A DNA stretch of 64,000 nucleotides from AV69 sp963742315 (GTDB lineage: Bacteria; Verrucomicrobiota; Verrucomicrobiia; Chthoniobacterales; UBA10450): contig CAVULE010000004.1 of assembly GCA_963742315.1 (NCBI GenBank), forward strand, positions 62,001 through 126,000. Direction: 5' to 3'. Of this stretch, positions 26,524 to 33,815 are shown in pieces (position 1 is the first letter of the stretch; each line of letters begins with the position of its first letter). Made by a program: the position numbers and the translations under genes. The notes below the pieces were generated by a model. It was not told where the DNA came from. It worked only from the letters and a program-made list of their open reading frames with translations, and searched no databases.

Positions 26524-27417
26524 ATGGACCTGACAAGAATCGAAGCGCCAGACTTCGACCTGGCCATGACCTTAAATTCCGGCCAGGTATTTCACTGGGA
26601 CAAAATCGGCGACGGTTTTTACGGAGTGATTGGCGATCGCGCGGTTTACGCGGAGCAGCGCGAGGATATTTTGAACGTTCGTTTTGGCGAGACGCCAAAA
26701 CCGGCACGCGAGACGCGCGCGCTACCCAAGGTCGTCGCGCGTTACTTCGCGCTCGATCATCCACTAGAAGAAATCTGCGCGTCGTTCCCGCGCGACCCGG
26801 TCATGGATGCGGCGCGCGATTTTTGTCGCGGCCTTCGGATTATTCGACAGCCACAATGGGAATGCCTGGCCACCTTTATCTGTTCTTCGATGAAACAGGT
26901 GGCACACATCCGGCAAATCTCACGGGCGTTACGCCAGCGATTTGGGCAAAGGAAACAAATCTGCGGAGGGGAAGTCTTTTCATTTCCGTCGCCCGAGGCG
27001 CTGGCCCGGACGACAGAAAGAGAGTTGCGAAAATGCGGGTTGGGTTATCGCGCGAATAATTTGTTGGCGACAGCGAAGCACGTCGCGTCCGGAGAGGCGG
27101 ATCTCAAATCTTGGGGAGCGCTCTCCGAGCGCCAATTGCGGGAGCATCTGTGCGAGCTTCCCGGCGTAGGGATGAAAGTGGCGAATTGCGTTATGCTATT
27201 CGCCTACGAGCGAATCGCCGCATTCCCCGTTGATGTTTGGATCGAACGAGTCTTGCGCGAAAGCTATTTTATCCGGGGGCGAAAAGTTACCAGCAAGGCA
27301 ATGGCGGAATTCGTTGCGAATTATTTCGGCGCGCACGGTGGCTATGCGCAGCAATATCTCTTTCATCATGCGAGAATGACCGGGAAGCGGAAATCGCGAA
27401 CTCGCTCGATTGACTAG
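26524..27417 (+). CDS. ogg: OGG1-type 8-oxoguanine DNA glycosylase
   Basis: The enzyme removes 8-oxoguanine from DNA and nicks the abasic site. This is the OGG1 architecture, less usual in bacteria than MutM. The N-terminal OGG domain has TLNSGQVFHW. The helix-hairpin-helix has LPGVGMKVANC with catalytic Lys218, and PVDVW with catalytic Asp237. The two are 19 residues apart as in human OGG1 (249 and 268). The frame is open further upstream through a repeat, so the ATG at 26524 is chosen (297 residues). Residues about 53-68 are encoded by a half-copy of repeat family G, in what is a variable loop of the OGG domain. Confidence 0.9.
   Translation: MDLTRIEAPDFDLAMTLNSGQVFHWDKIGDGFYGVIGDRAVYAEQREDILNVRFGETPKPARETRALPKVVARYFALDHPLEEICASFPRDPVMDAARDFCRGLRIIRQPQWECLATFICSSMKQVAHIRQISRALRQRFGQRKQICGGEVFSFPSPEALARTTERELRKCGLGYRANNLLATAKHVASGEADLKSWGALSERQLREHLCELPGVGMKVANCVMLFAYERIAAFPVDVWIERVLRESYFIRGRKVTSKAMAEFVANYFGAHGGYAQQYLFHHARMTGKRKSRTRSID
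26681..26725 (+). repeat. in-frame family G half element inside ogg
   Basis: Forty of 45 bases match the right half of the element at 56222-56266. The hairpin GTTTTGGCG-AGA-CGCCAAAAC differs from the other copy by a compensating T-A for C-G change, so pairing is kept. It encodes FGETPKPARETRALP within the glycosylase. Confidence 0.8.
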
Positions 27418-27418
27418 T

Positions 27419-27498
27419 GTCATCAAACATAATGATGAAGCCCAGATAATGAATCCCTCAGGTGCCGGAACCCTTGGGACTCCCCGAGGATGACACGG
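27419..27498. repeat. degenerate family A-like element
   Basis: TGTCATCAAACATAATG at the left and CCCCGAGGATGACA at the right keep the outer ends of family A, with GAATCCCTCAGG inside. It follows the ogg stop codon. The remainder to 27590 shows no clear feature. Confidence 0.45.
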
Positions 27499-27590
27499 AG
27501 TAGGGACTGCCTTATTTTGGCTTGGAGCGAACTGAACAGGCGCAGGCGATGTTAGTTCTAATGTAAGCCCGAAACGAGGGCCTTTAATTA

Positions 27591-28649
27591 ATGCAGCCTA
27601 GAAGCGAACGACAGAAAATCCTGTGGGCGGTATTCCTTTCGCTCCTGCTGCATCTGGTAGTGGGCGTTTCCATCGCTTCTTTCGGGGATAAACTTCAACC
27701 CTCACTTCCCGAGGATGAGAAGCCGGTGGAATTAACCATTGTCAATCTCGCTCCGATGCCGACTCCACCGACCGGGCCAAAGAACACGCCATTTATCGAC
27801 ACGACGGAGCAGACAGAGACAAAGGAAGAGCCTAAGGAAAAAACGTTCGAATCAAATGCGAATTCGATCGCGGCCAGTGAATTGCCAGCATTAGGAATCG
27901 CGCCCATTCCGACGCAAGAAGGAAAAGAACTGCGGACGATGGATTTAAAAAATCGCGAACACTCATTGGACCGGGAGGGCGCGCAAGCGCAGCCCGTTTC
28001 GCGCCCGGCGCCGGCGCCGAGCATAACGCAGGCAACGCCACCACCAACCCCCGCGCCATCGGCCAGCGCCACGTCTTCTCCTACGCCCCAGCCGACACTG
28101 ACACCTACACCTACACCAACACCGACACCGACCGGCGATTTACTGGCAATGTTCCGCGCCAGTCCGCCGCCGACGGCGCGCACCCCCGAGCCAGAGAAAG
28201 AGGTCCGTTCTCCTTCCCCAAAGGCAGCACCAACACCAGTGTCGCACCCCCCCGCATCGTCGGCGTATCGACGCGAGCAAGTACAAGAGCGAATGGCTGG
28301 TAACGTTTCGAAGCGGGGAGTTTCATCGGTAAACGCCGTCGGCACACCGCTTGGCCGCTATGAGAAGACGGTCTACGATTCAATTGGAAAGCGCTGGTAC
28401 GCTCTTTGTGATGCAAATCGCGACCGTGTTGATATTGGGACAGTGCATGTACAGTTTGTGGTCGCGCCAAATGGGAAGATCAACGATATCAAAGTAACGA
28501 GCGGTGGGACGTCCGCATCGTTCACGAACCTCTGCCTGCAATCGATTCAAGAAGCAAAACCCGAAGCTATTCCCGAAGACGTTATGGCCGTACTACCTCC
28601 GGACGGATTACCGGGTGAGATTAGCTTCACCGGTTTTCAAAATCCTTAA
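27591..28649 (+). CDS. TonB/TolA-like periplasm-spanning protein
   Basis: The 352-residue protein has one N-terminal membrane helix (ILWAVFLSLLLHLVVGVSIASF, about residues 10-31, with the TonB-like His). A long Pro/Thr/Ser-rich spacer follows, including a run of Thr-Pro repeats near residues 172-181. A folded C-terminal domain with GTVHVQFVVAPNGKINDIKVTSGG ends the protein and fits the TonB C-terminal superfamily. It is followed six bases later by an ExbB/TolQ gene and then ExbD/TolR and def. Whether it serves Tol-Pal or a TonB system cannot be settled; no tolB or pal is nearby. Confidence 0.8.
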   Translation: MQPRSERQKILWAVFLSLLLHLVVGVSIASFGDKLQPSLPEDEKPVELTIVNLAPMPTPPTGPKNTPFIDTTEQTETKEEPKEKTFESNANSIAASELPALGIAPIPTQEGKELRTMDLKNREHSLDREGAQAQPVSRPAPAPSITQATPPPTPAPSASATSSPTPQPTLTPTPTPTPTPTGDLLAMFRASPPPTARTPEPEKEVRSPSPKAAPTPVSHPPASSAYRREQVQERMAGNVSKRGVSSVNAVGTPLGRYEKTVYDSIGKRWYALCDANRDRVDIGTVHVQFVVAPNGKINDIKVTSGGTSASFTNLCLQSIQEAKPEAIPEDVMAVLPPDGLPGEISFTGFQNP

Positions 28650-28655
28650 TCCCAC

Positions 28656-29345
28656 ATGAGCGAAGCCCTGAGTAACCTCATTGGTTTTTTCCAACGCGGC
28701 GGCCTTTTCATGTGGCCACTGCTCATTTGCTCGATCTTTGCGCTAACAACAATTATTTTGCGCGGTTTCGCACTGCGGGAAAAGAATGTCATGCCGCTGG
28801 TGATCGAGAGCGAGATCGAGCGACTACTGCCGGGCGGGAGTGCCGATCGGTTGATGCGAATTGTCGAGAACGACCAATCTTCCCTTGCGCGAATCGTGCG
28901 AGTCGCGCTCCAGCATTTACGCTCGCCCCGCTCCGAGAATGTTGAGGCGGTGCAAACGCGCGCGCGTCACGAGATGGTGATCCTGGAAAAGGGCCTGATC
29001 GTGCTGGAAGTGATCGTCGGTATCGCGCCACTATTAGGTCTAATCGGCGCCGTTTCAGGGTTGGTGCACGTTTTCTCACACCTCGGATTAAGCTCGGGCG
29101 CGTCCGACACGCGCCAAATTGCACTTGGCATCGCGGAGGCGTTGAATGCGACCGTCTTCGGCCTTTCCATTGCCGTGCCAACGCTGGTCGCCTTCAGTTA
29201 TTTTTCAAAAAAGGTCGAGGTCATGTCGGTCGAAATGGAAACGCTGGTGGTGGAGCTGATCGCTAAATGTTATTTCGGGCGGGGCGCGCAGGAAGGATCG
29301 CCGCCGGTGCGGATGACGGCGCGAACACAAGTGTTAACAAGCTAG
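28656..29345 (+). CDS. ExbB/TolQ-family proton channel subunit
   Basis: The 229-residue protein lacks the signal peptide and Pro-rich leader of the ExbB at 11237. It has the usual three membrane helices: FMWPLLICSIFALTTIIL near residue 18, VIVGIAPLLGLIGAVSGLV, and a final one around ATVFGLSIAVPTLVAF. It forms the motor with the following ExbD/TolR protein. The order TonB/TolA-like, ExbB, ExbD, def is a compact operon with spacings of 6, 10 and 2 bases. Confidence 0.9.
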   Translation: MSEALSNLIGFFQRGGLFMWPLLICSIFALTTIILRGFALREKNVMPLVIESEIERLLPGGSADRLMRIVENDQSSLARIVRVALQHLRSPRSENVEAVQTRARHEMVILEKGLIVLEVIVGIAPLLGLIGAVSGLVHVFSHLGLSSGASDTRQIALGIAEALNATVFGLSIAVPTLVAFSYFSKKVEVMSVEMETLVVELIAKCYFGRGAQEGSPPVRMTARTQVLTS

Positions 29346-29355
29346 TCGGGATAAG

Positions 29356-29757
29356 ATGAATTTCGCTGTCCGGAAGCGGCGGGCGCCCTCGATCATTATC
29401 GTTTCGCTAGTCGATATCCTCACCATCCTCCTCATCTTTTTCGTGGTCTCGACCACATTCAAAAAGGACCAGCCGGAGGTGCAGATCAATTTACCGGAAT
29501 CGAAAACAGCGACGAAAGCGCCGGCCGAGCTGGAGCACGCTATCGTCACGGTAGATGAAACCGACGCAGTGAAACTGGATGGTCAGTCTCTCGAGGTGGA
29601 CGAACTCGAGGGCGCGGTCCGGAACCTTTCGCCGACAAAAAAAGCATCACTGGCCTTGCAAGCGGACAAGAAGGCGTCATTTGGAACAATCGTCAAAGTA
29701 ATGGACGCGCTGAAACTGGCAGGTGTGCGAAATCTTCCGGCGTTCACTCGCGAGTAA
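29356..29757 (+). CDS. ExbD/TolR-family protein
   Basis: A 133-residue protein with a basic N-terminus, one membrane helix (IIIVSLVDILTILLIFFVVS) carrying the essential Asp in LVDIL, and a periplasmic domain. It is only distantly similar to the two ExbD copies at 12.3 and 13.4 kb, so this operon is a separate motor rather than a recent duplicate. def begins two bases after its stop codon. Confidence 0.9.
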   Translation: MNFAVRKRRAPSIIIVSLVDILTILLIFFVVSTTFKKDQPEVQINLPESKTATKAPAELEHAIVTVDETDAVKLDGQSLEVDELEGAVRNLSPTKKASLALQADKKASFGTIVKVMDALKLAGVRNLPAFTRE

Positions 29758-29759
29758 AA

Positions 29760-30359
29760 ATGAAACTAGCCATTCGGAAGTACGGCGATCCGGCGCTGCG
29801 CGCAAAAGGGAAACGGGTAGCGGAGGTCGACGACGCGATTCGTGAACTCGCTGACAACATGCTGGAAACGATGCGTGGAGCGAACGGGATTGGTTTGGCG
29901 GCGCAACAAGTAGGCCACGCGCTTCAACTCACTGTTGTCGATATTTCAGCGGTGGAAGATCGGCCGAGCGCAATGGCGTGGAACGGCAAGGAAGTCGATC
30001 CGAAGGAGCAGATGCCACTGGTGTTGCTCAATCCACAAATTCAGACCGGGCCGGAAAAAGAGATCGCTTCGGAAGGTTGCCTCAGTTTTCCCGAAATTTC
30101 AGCTGAGATCGAACGTGCAGACTGGGTTAAAGTACAGGCCCAGACCCTGATGGGCGAGACAGTCGAAATTGAGGCGACCGGATTATTAGCGCGCGCGCTG
30201 CAGCACGAGATCGATCACCTCAACGGTATCCTCTTCATCGACCGAATGAGCTCGGCGGCGAAAGCGAGTGTGTCGAGCCGGCTGAGACGTCTGCAAAAAG
30301 ATACGCAACGTGGCCTAACGACAAGTAGACAGCCGCGCGCGGTAGAACCGGCGCTCTGA
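29760..30359 (+). CDS. def: Peptide deformylase
   Basis: Def removes the formyl group from the N-terminal methionine of new proteins. The three motifs that bind the catalytic metal are intact: GIGLAAQQVG (about residue 43), EGCLSFP (about 102) and QHEIDHLNG (about 144). The 199-residue length is slightly longer than E. coli Def because of a C-terminal Arg-rich tail. It is the last gene of the TonB/ExbB/ExbD-like operon, which is an unusual place for def. Confidence 0.96.
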   Translation: MKLAIRKYGDPALRAKGKRVAEVDDAIRELADNMLETMRGANGIGLAAQQVGHALQLTVVDISAVEDRPSAMAWNGKEVDPKEQMPLVLLNPQIQTGPEKEIASEGCLSFPEISAEIERADWVKVQAQTLMGETVEIEATGLLARALQHEIDHLNGILFIDRMSSAAKASVSSRLRRLQKDTQRGLTTSRQPRAVEPAL

Positions 30360-30666
30360 ATATAGCCCTGCGAGAATGCCCTCATCTTAACCACCTGGCC
30401 CTTTGGGAGATTATGTGTTTGGCGTCGAGCGACCTTCTCCTTAACACCCTGCTTTAGCTGGGTGTTAAACGACGCCTGAGGAAGGCCCAACCGCTTCAGC
30501 GGTTTTTTGTTAGTGAACCGCGAAGATGGTTGCGGTAGTAGGCTCGGCCATGCACCTCGCTGAAGCGAGGGGTTAATGAAATCGCATATAGCAAGCTAAG
30601 CACCTAACCGGGAGAGAATTGCCGTGAGCGTTCGCGACTTTTGCAACCGCTTATCAGATTCCCTAT
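30360..30666. other. intergenic region with three hairpins
   Basis: No ORF is credible here. Three stem-loops follow one another. AACACCC pairs with GGGTGTT around an inner GC-TTTA-GC (30449-30474). AACCGC-TTCA-GCGGTT is followed by T residues (30489-30508). CCTCGC-TGAA-GCGAGG lies near 30556-30571. They could be a terminator plus repeat remnants, or a structured RNA; I cannot decide. Confidence 0.4.
30489..30508 (+). terminator. hairpin terminator after def
   Basis: AACCGC, loop TTCA, GCGGTT, running into a stretch of six T residues. It lies about 130 bases downstream of def and is the best terminator candidate for the 27.6-30.4 kb operon. Confidence 0.6.
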
Positions 30667-31440
30667 CTAGGACCGGCTATCTTTCTTAATCTTCTCCCAA
30701 ATGGCGTCCAGCTCTTCCAGGGTTGCTTCGCCCAGTTTTCCACCGCGCGCGCGCAATCGATCTTCCATCTCGTTAAACCGCGCGACGAATTTGTCGGTGG
30801 CCGCTTGCAGCAAACTCTCGGCCTCGAACTGACATTTGCGGGCTAGATTCACCACCGCAAACAACAAATCGCCGATTTCATCGGCGATCATTCGCGCTTC
30901 CGCCGACGCCACCGCACTTTTCGTTTCGTTCAGCTCTTCCTCGACTTTTGCGATTACGTCGCGCAATTCCCGCCAGTCAAAATTTACCCGGGCCGCTTTC
31001 TTCTGGGCTTTCTCTGCCCGCATCAACGCGGGCAATGCTATCGGCAGACTGGCGAGGTAATGCGCATCGCCCTTCTTCTCTTCCCGCTTTATCGCTTCCC
31101 ATTGCCGGACGACTGCTTCGCTTCCCCGCGCCTCACTTTTCCCAAAAACATGGGGGTGCCGGCGGATTAATTTCTCGCTAACTTCTCGCGCGACTTCGTC
31201 GACGTCGAAGCGGTTCTCTTCCGAGGCGATCTGGGCATGCATGACAATTAACAAGAGCAAATCGCCCAGCTCCTCGCGCAAATTGGCGTCGTCCTGCGCA
31301 TAAACGGCCCCGGCGACTTCGTAAGCCTCCTCCAGCAGCGCCGGAACCAGAGAGACGTTGGTTTGCTCGCGGTCCCACGGGCAGCCTTCGGGAGAGCGCA
31401 ACTTGGCCACTATGTCGCGAAGCTTTTCAAATTCGGTCAT
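30667..31440 (-). CDS. mazG: MazG nucleoside triphosphate pyrophosphohydrolase
   Basis: MazG hydrolyses nucleoside triphosphates to monophosphates and pyrophosphate and is linked to nucleotide quality control and stringent response. It has two tandem MazG domains. The first carries LRSPEGCPWDREQT, EEAYEV and REELGDLLLLIV; the second carries KVEEELNE and DEIGDLLFAVVNLAR. The Glu and Asp metal ligands are present in both. I use the ATG at 31440 (257 residues); a TTG three codons upstream is less likely. A family A repeat starts immediately upstream. Confidence 0.94.
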   Translation of the reverse strand: MTEFEKLRDIVAKLRSPEGCPWDREQTNVSLVPALLEEAYEVAGAVYAQDDANLREELGDLLLLIVMHAQIASEENRFDVDEVAREVSEKLIRRHPHVFGKSEARGSEAVVRQWEAIKREEKKGDAHYLASLPIALPALMRAEKAQKKAARVNFDWRELRDVIAKVEEELNETKSAVASAEARMIADEIGDLLFAVVNLARKCQFEAESLLQAATDKFVARFNEMEDRLRARGGKLGEATLEELDAIWEKIKKDSRS

Positions 31441-31443
31441 TTT

Positions 31444-31555
31444 GAGCAAAGTCGAAGAATCCCGTTGCGTTACCTACAAGCTTTCACACCGGAATTCCGT
31501 GAAGTTGCCTTAACGCTTTCGCAACGGGATCCCTCGGCTTCCGCTCGGGATGACA
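31444..31555. repeat. dispersed palindromic element, family A, copy 4 (long form)
   Basis: The right arm CTTCCGCTCGGGATGACA is intact; the left arm GAGCAAAGTCGAAGAATCCC has lost the outer bases. Inner arms GAATCCCGTTGCG and CGCAACGGGATCC pair. It fills the whole gap between mazG and the DUF2270 gene. Confidence 0.8.
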
Positions 31556-31557
31556 TA

Positions 31558-32313
31558 TTAAATCCGCCAGAGCGACCGGTGTGCACCAAACTCCGTGATT
31601 TCGCCAGAGGATTTCTTGCCGACATAGATGGTGATGCCGATCACGCTGGCAAAGGTGGCCATGAAAATGCCCGCCACCAACCAGGAAGGAATGTGACCGG
31701 CGTGCAAGGCATGATAAAGCGCTCGCCCGCTTGTGATCGGTTCCGTAGCATGCAGAAAAATTTTCGTCACCCATGCCACCATGATGAGAATGAAAATGAA
31801 AACGTAGTTCCGTTTCAACCGGCGTCCGACGGCTTCGAGTTTCGAAATCTTGAAGGACGGCAAAATGAGATCTTCACAAACCAGTTTTTTCCATTCGCCC
31901 TGGAGCATCTGGCGATTTTCCATCACCATTGGCACGAGAAAATGCGCTTCCAACATCCGCACCCGCGCGCGGAATGCGTCGTAAAAGCGGTAACGCCGGC
32001 TTTCGATCCAGAGCATTACCCAAACGATGGCGAGATTGAAAAAGAAAATGATGTGCGGGACCTCGCGATTAGAAAAGGCAATGGTGATGATGGCGGTGCT
32101 GCTAGTGATGGCCCAGTTGGTGGTGATGTCGAGACGCTGCCGCCAGACCATGATGCGCCCGAGCTCGCCGCGATAGAAATGCGACATGGCATTGACGTAG
32201 CCCGGGTCGTACAGGCTGCGTTGCAACGAAATGGTTGCTTCGTCGGTGGGGGCGGAATCGGTCTTTTCTGTTGCCACGGTTCTTCGATTAACTGGATAAC
32301 TGCTTCGCCCCAA
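31558..32313 (-). CDS. DUF2270 family membrane protein
   Basis: The protein has an N-terminal soluble stretch and membrane helices near WAITSSTAIITIAFS, IIFFFNLAIVWVMLWI, NYVFIFILIMVAWVTKIFL and LVAGIFMATFASVIGITIYVG. The segment FYRGELGRIMVWRQRLDITTNW and the RYRFYDAFRARVRMLEAHF stretch are characteristic of DUF2270. The function is unknown. No ATG start exists: TTG at 32313 and GTG at 32280 are the candidates. The latter gives a more typical N-terminus (VATEKTDSAPTDEA). Confidence 0.8.
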   Translation of the reverse strand: MGRSSYPVNRRTVATEKTDSAPTDEATISLQRSLYDPGYVNAMSHFYRGELGRIMVWRQRLDITTNWAITSSTAIITIAFSNREVPHIIFFFNLAIVWVMLWIESRRYRFYDAFRARVRMLEAHFLVPMVMENRQMLQGEWKKLVCEDLILPSFKISKLEAVGRRLKRNYVFIFILIMVAWVTKIFLHATEPITSGRALYHALHAGHIPSWLVAGIFMATFASVIGITIYVGKKSSGEITEFGAHRSLWRI

Positions 32314-32330
32314 TAATCCAACTCTTCTCT

Positions 32331-32792
32331 ATGGCCATCGCGCTAGCGGATATTCTCGATGAACGGCATATTGCATTGCAGTTAAAATCGCGCCGCCAGG
32401 CGAATACCTTACGCGAGATTATTGGTCTTCTTGAAAAAACGGGGAGTGTGCTGCAGCCGGCAGAATTTCTCGCGCAGGTCCTGGCACGCGAAAAGATAAA
32501 CTCCACCCTGATCGAAAACGGCGTCGCTTTTCCTCACGCCCGCACGGCACTGGTCGATCAAATCGCCCTCGCCGTTGGCCGCAGCCGCGCTGGAATTCCA
32601 TGGAACGACAAGGGCGAGCGCGCGCGTTTGATTTTTGTCGTAGCCGTTCCGCAACGATTGGTGAACGACTATCTTGTCCTGCTCGGCACGTTGGCGCGGA
32701 TCACCCAGAACGAGCAACAGCGCGAGGCCTTGCTCGCGGCAGCGACCCCGGCGGAATTCATCGAGACCTTGCGCAGCGCAGCCTCATTTTGA
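32331..32792 (+). CDS. PTS EIIA-type protein (PtsN-like)
   Basis: The 153-residue protein matches the mannitol/fructose/Ntr EIIA fold. The phosphorylatable His is His69 in ENGVAFPHAR. No EIIB or EIIC domain is attached or adjacent, so a regulatory role like PtsN (nitrogen PTS) is likelier than sugar transport. HPr and enzyme I are not in the window. It is divergent from DUF2270 and its 3' end overlaps the convergent rhomboid-like gene by nine bases. Confidence 0.88.
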   Translation: MAIALADILDERHIALQLKSRRQANTLREIIGLLEKTGSVLQPAEFLAQVLAREKINSTLIENGVAFPHARTALVDQIALAVGRSRAGIPWNDKGERARLIFVVAVPQRLVNDYLVLLGTLARITQNEQQREALLAAATPAEFIETLRSAASF

Positions 32793-33623
32793 TCCTTTCA
32801 ACAAACGATCACGCGCACGATCGAGCGTTCGGCGCTCGCTCGGCGTCAGGCTGCCAATACCGGACTTGGCAATTTTGTCGAGAATGGGATCGACCGACTC
32901 GGAGATGTCATCTTCTTCGCGACGTGTCGGAACGGGTTTAGGGACGACTTTGAATTTTGGTTTCGGCTGTAACCGCGCCTTAAAATTCTCCCACCAGATT
33001 AACTCCGGGCCGACCCCACGGAGGCGAACAAAACAGAAGCTGGCAGCAATACTCGTCCAGACGACGGCAAGGTCCGTCCAGGAATGGTAGGCCAGCAATT
33101 GCAAGGTGTAGATCGCGCCTAGAATCACTACCGTCCATTTGGCAGTAATCCGCAAAAGCAGCTCGGCCGATGGATAAATGGTGGCGAAGGCGACAAAAAC
33201 TCCGAAATGCAATGCGAGCGAGCCGGCCAGTCCAGTCCGTTGGCTGAATCCCCAAAGTGTCAGCAGAAGCGAAGGCGTGAAAAGTAAAACCGCATAAAGA
33301 ACGATATAAGCACGTTGCCCAATGAATTTTTCCACTTCGCGGCCGAAGACGAAAAGCATGTACATCTCGATCGCGAACCAAAGCAGCTGGTTGGGCGAAT
33401 GAATGAAGGCATAAGTCGCGAGGCGCCAGACCTGGCCGCTTCCCAGGACACGAGCACTGTCGAACATCATAAGATCGAGCAGCCCGCCGCCAGCTGCGAC
33501 GAGGAGACAGGCTACGATGGCAAGGGCGACGTGGATGCCGACGAGAATTGTCGTCACGTCTACCGGAAAACGACCCATCCACGCGACTGGCCGATAATCG
33601 TCGGAAGTGGTCACCCCGAACAT
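32784..33623 (-). CDS. Rhomboid-like membrane protein, apparently without catalytic residues
   Basis: The 279-residue protein (ATG at 33623) has a six-helix rhomboid-type core. It includes QVWRLATYAFIHSPNQLLWF and MYMLFVFGREVEKFIG, which match the rhomboid L1 loop and second helix region. The catalytic GxSG motif is not found: the corresponding region reads TGLAGSLALHFG. The last core helix reads DLAVVWTSIAASF, without the catalytic His. The C-terminus is a soluble, Lys/Arg-rich tail. It may be a pseudoprotease that binds membrane clients; this is an inference. A small ORF overlaps its start. Confidence 0.75.
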   Translation of the reverse strand: MFGVTTSDDYRPVAWMGRFPVDVTTILVGIHVALAIVACLLVAAGGGLLDLMMFDSARVLGSGQVWRLATYAFIHSPNQLLWFAIEMYMLFVFGREVEKFIGQRAYIVLYAVLLFTPSLLLTLWGFSQRTGLAGSLALHFGVFVAFATIYPSAELLLRITAKWTVVILGAIYTLQLLAYHSWTDLAVVWTSIAASFCFVRLRGVGPELIWWENFKARLQPKPKFKVVPKPVPTRREEDDISESVDPILDKIAKSGIGSLTPSERRTLDRARDRLLKGSK

Positions 33624-33796
33624 GCTAAATAATCGGCCACGCTTTTCGGAGCGCAAGCGTAGGTCAGAATCTTGAGCTTTACCTTCGGACCGGGGTGAGG
33701 CTCGACGCCGGAATGCTCAAGCCATCGAAAAAATTCTTGGAGAAGCGGCAGAAGCGAGGGAAATTCGTCCTCCGCGCGATTGATGATATCAATCAT
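33611..33796 (-). CDS. Small protein of unknown function
   Basis: A 61-residue ORF starting at the ATG at 33796 overlaps the rhomboid-like gene by 13 bases, a typical operon junction. The sequence (MIDIINRAEDEFPSLLPLL, then LEHSGVEPHPGPKVKLKIL) has natural codon use and amphipathic helices. I do not recognise it. Its start lies only 19 bases from the pckG ATG on the other strand, which leaves little room for promoters, so it could also be spurious. Confidence 0.4.
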   Translation of the reverse strand: MIDIINRAEDEFPSLLPLLQEFFRWLEHSGVEPHPGPKVKLKILTYACAPKSVADYLACSG

Positions 33797-33815
33797 CCCA
33801 GATCGCCCTGCGTTT

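Noticed and set aside
28104..28135. Tandem ACACCT-like repeat as a microsatellite or origin element
   Set aside because: It encodes the Thr-Pro part of a periplasmic spacer in the TonB/TolA-like protein, where such low complexity is expected.
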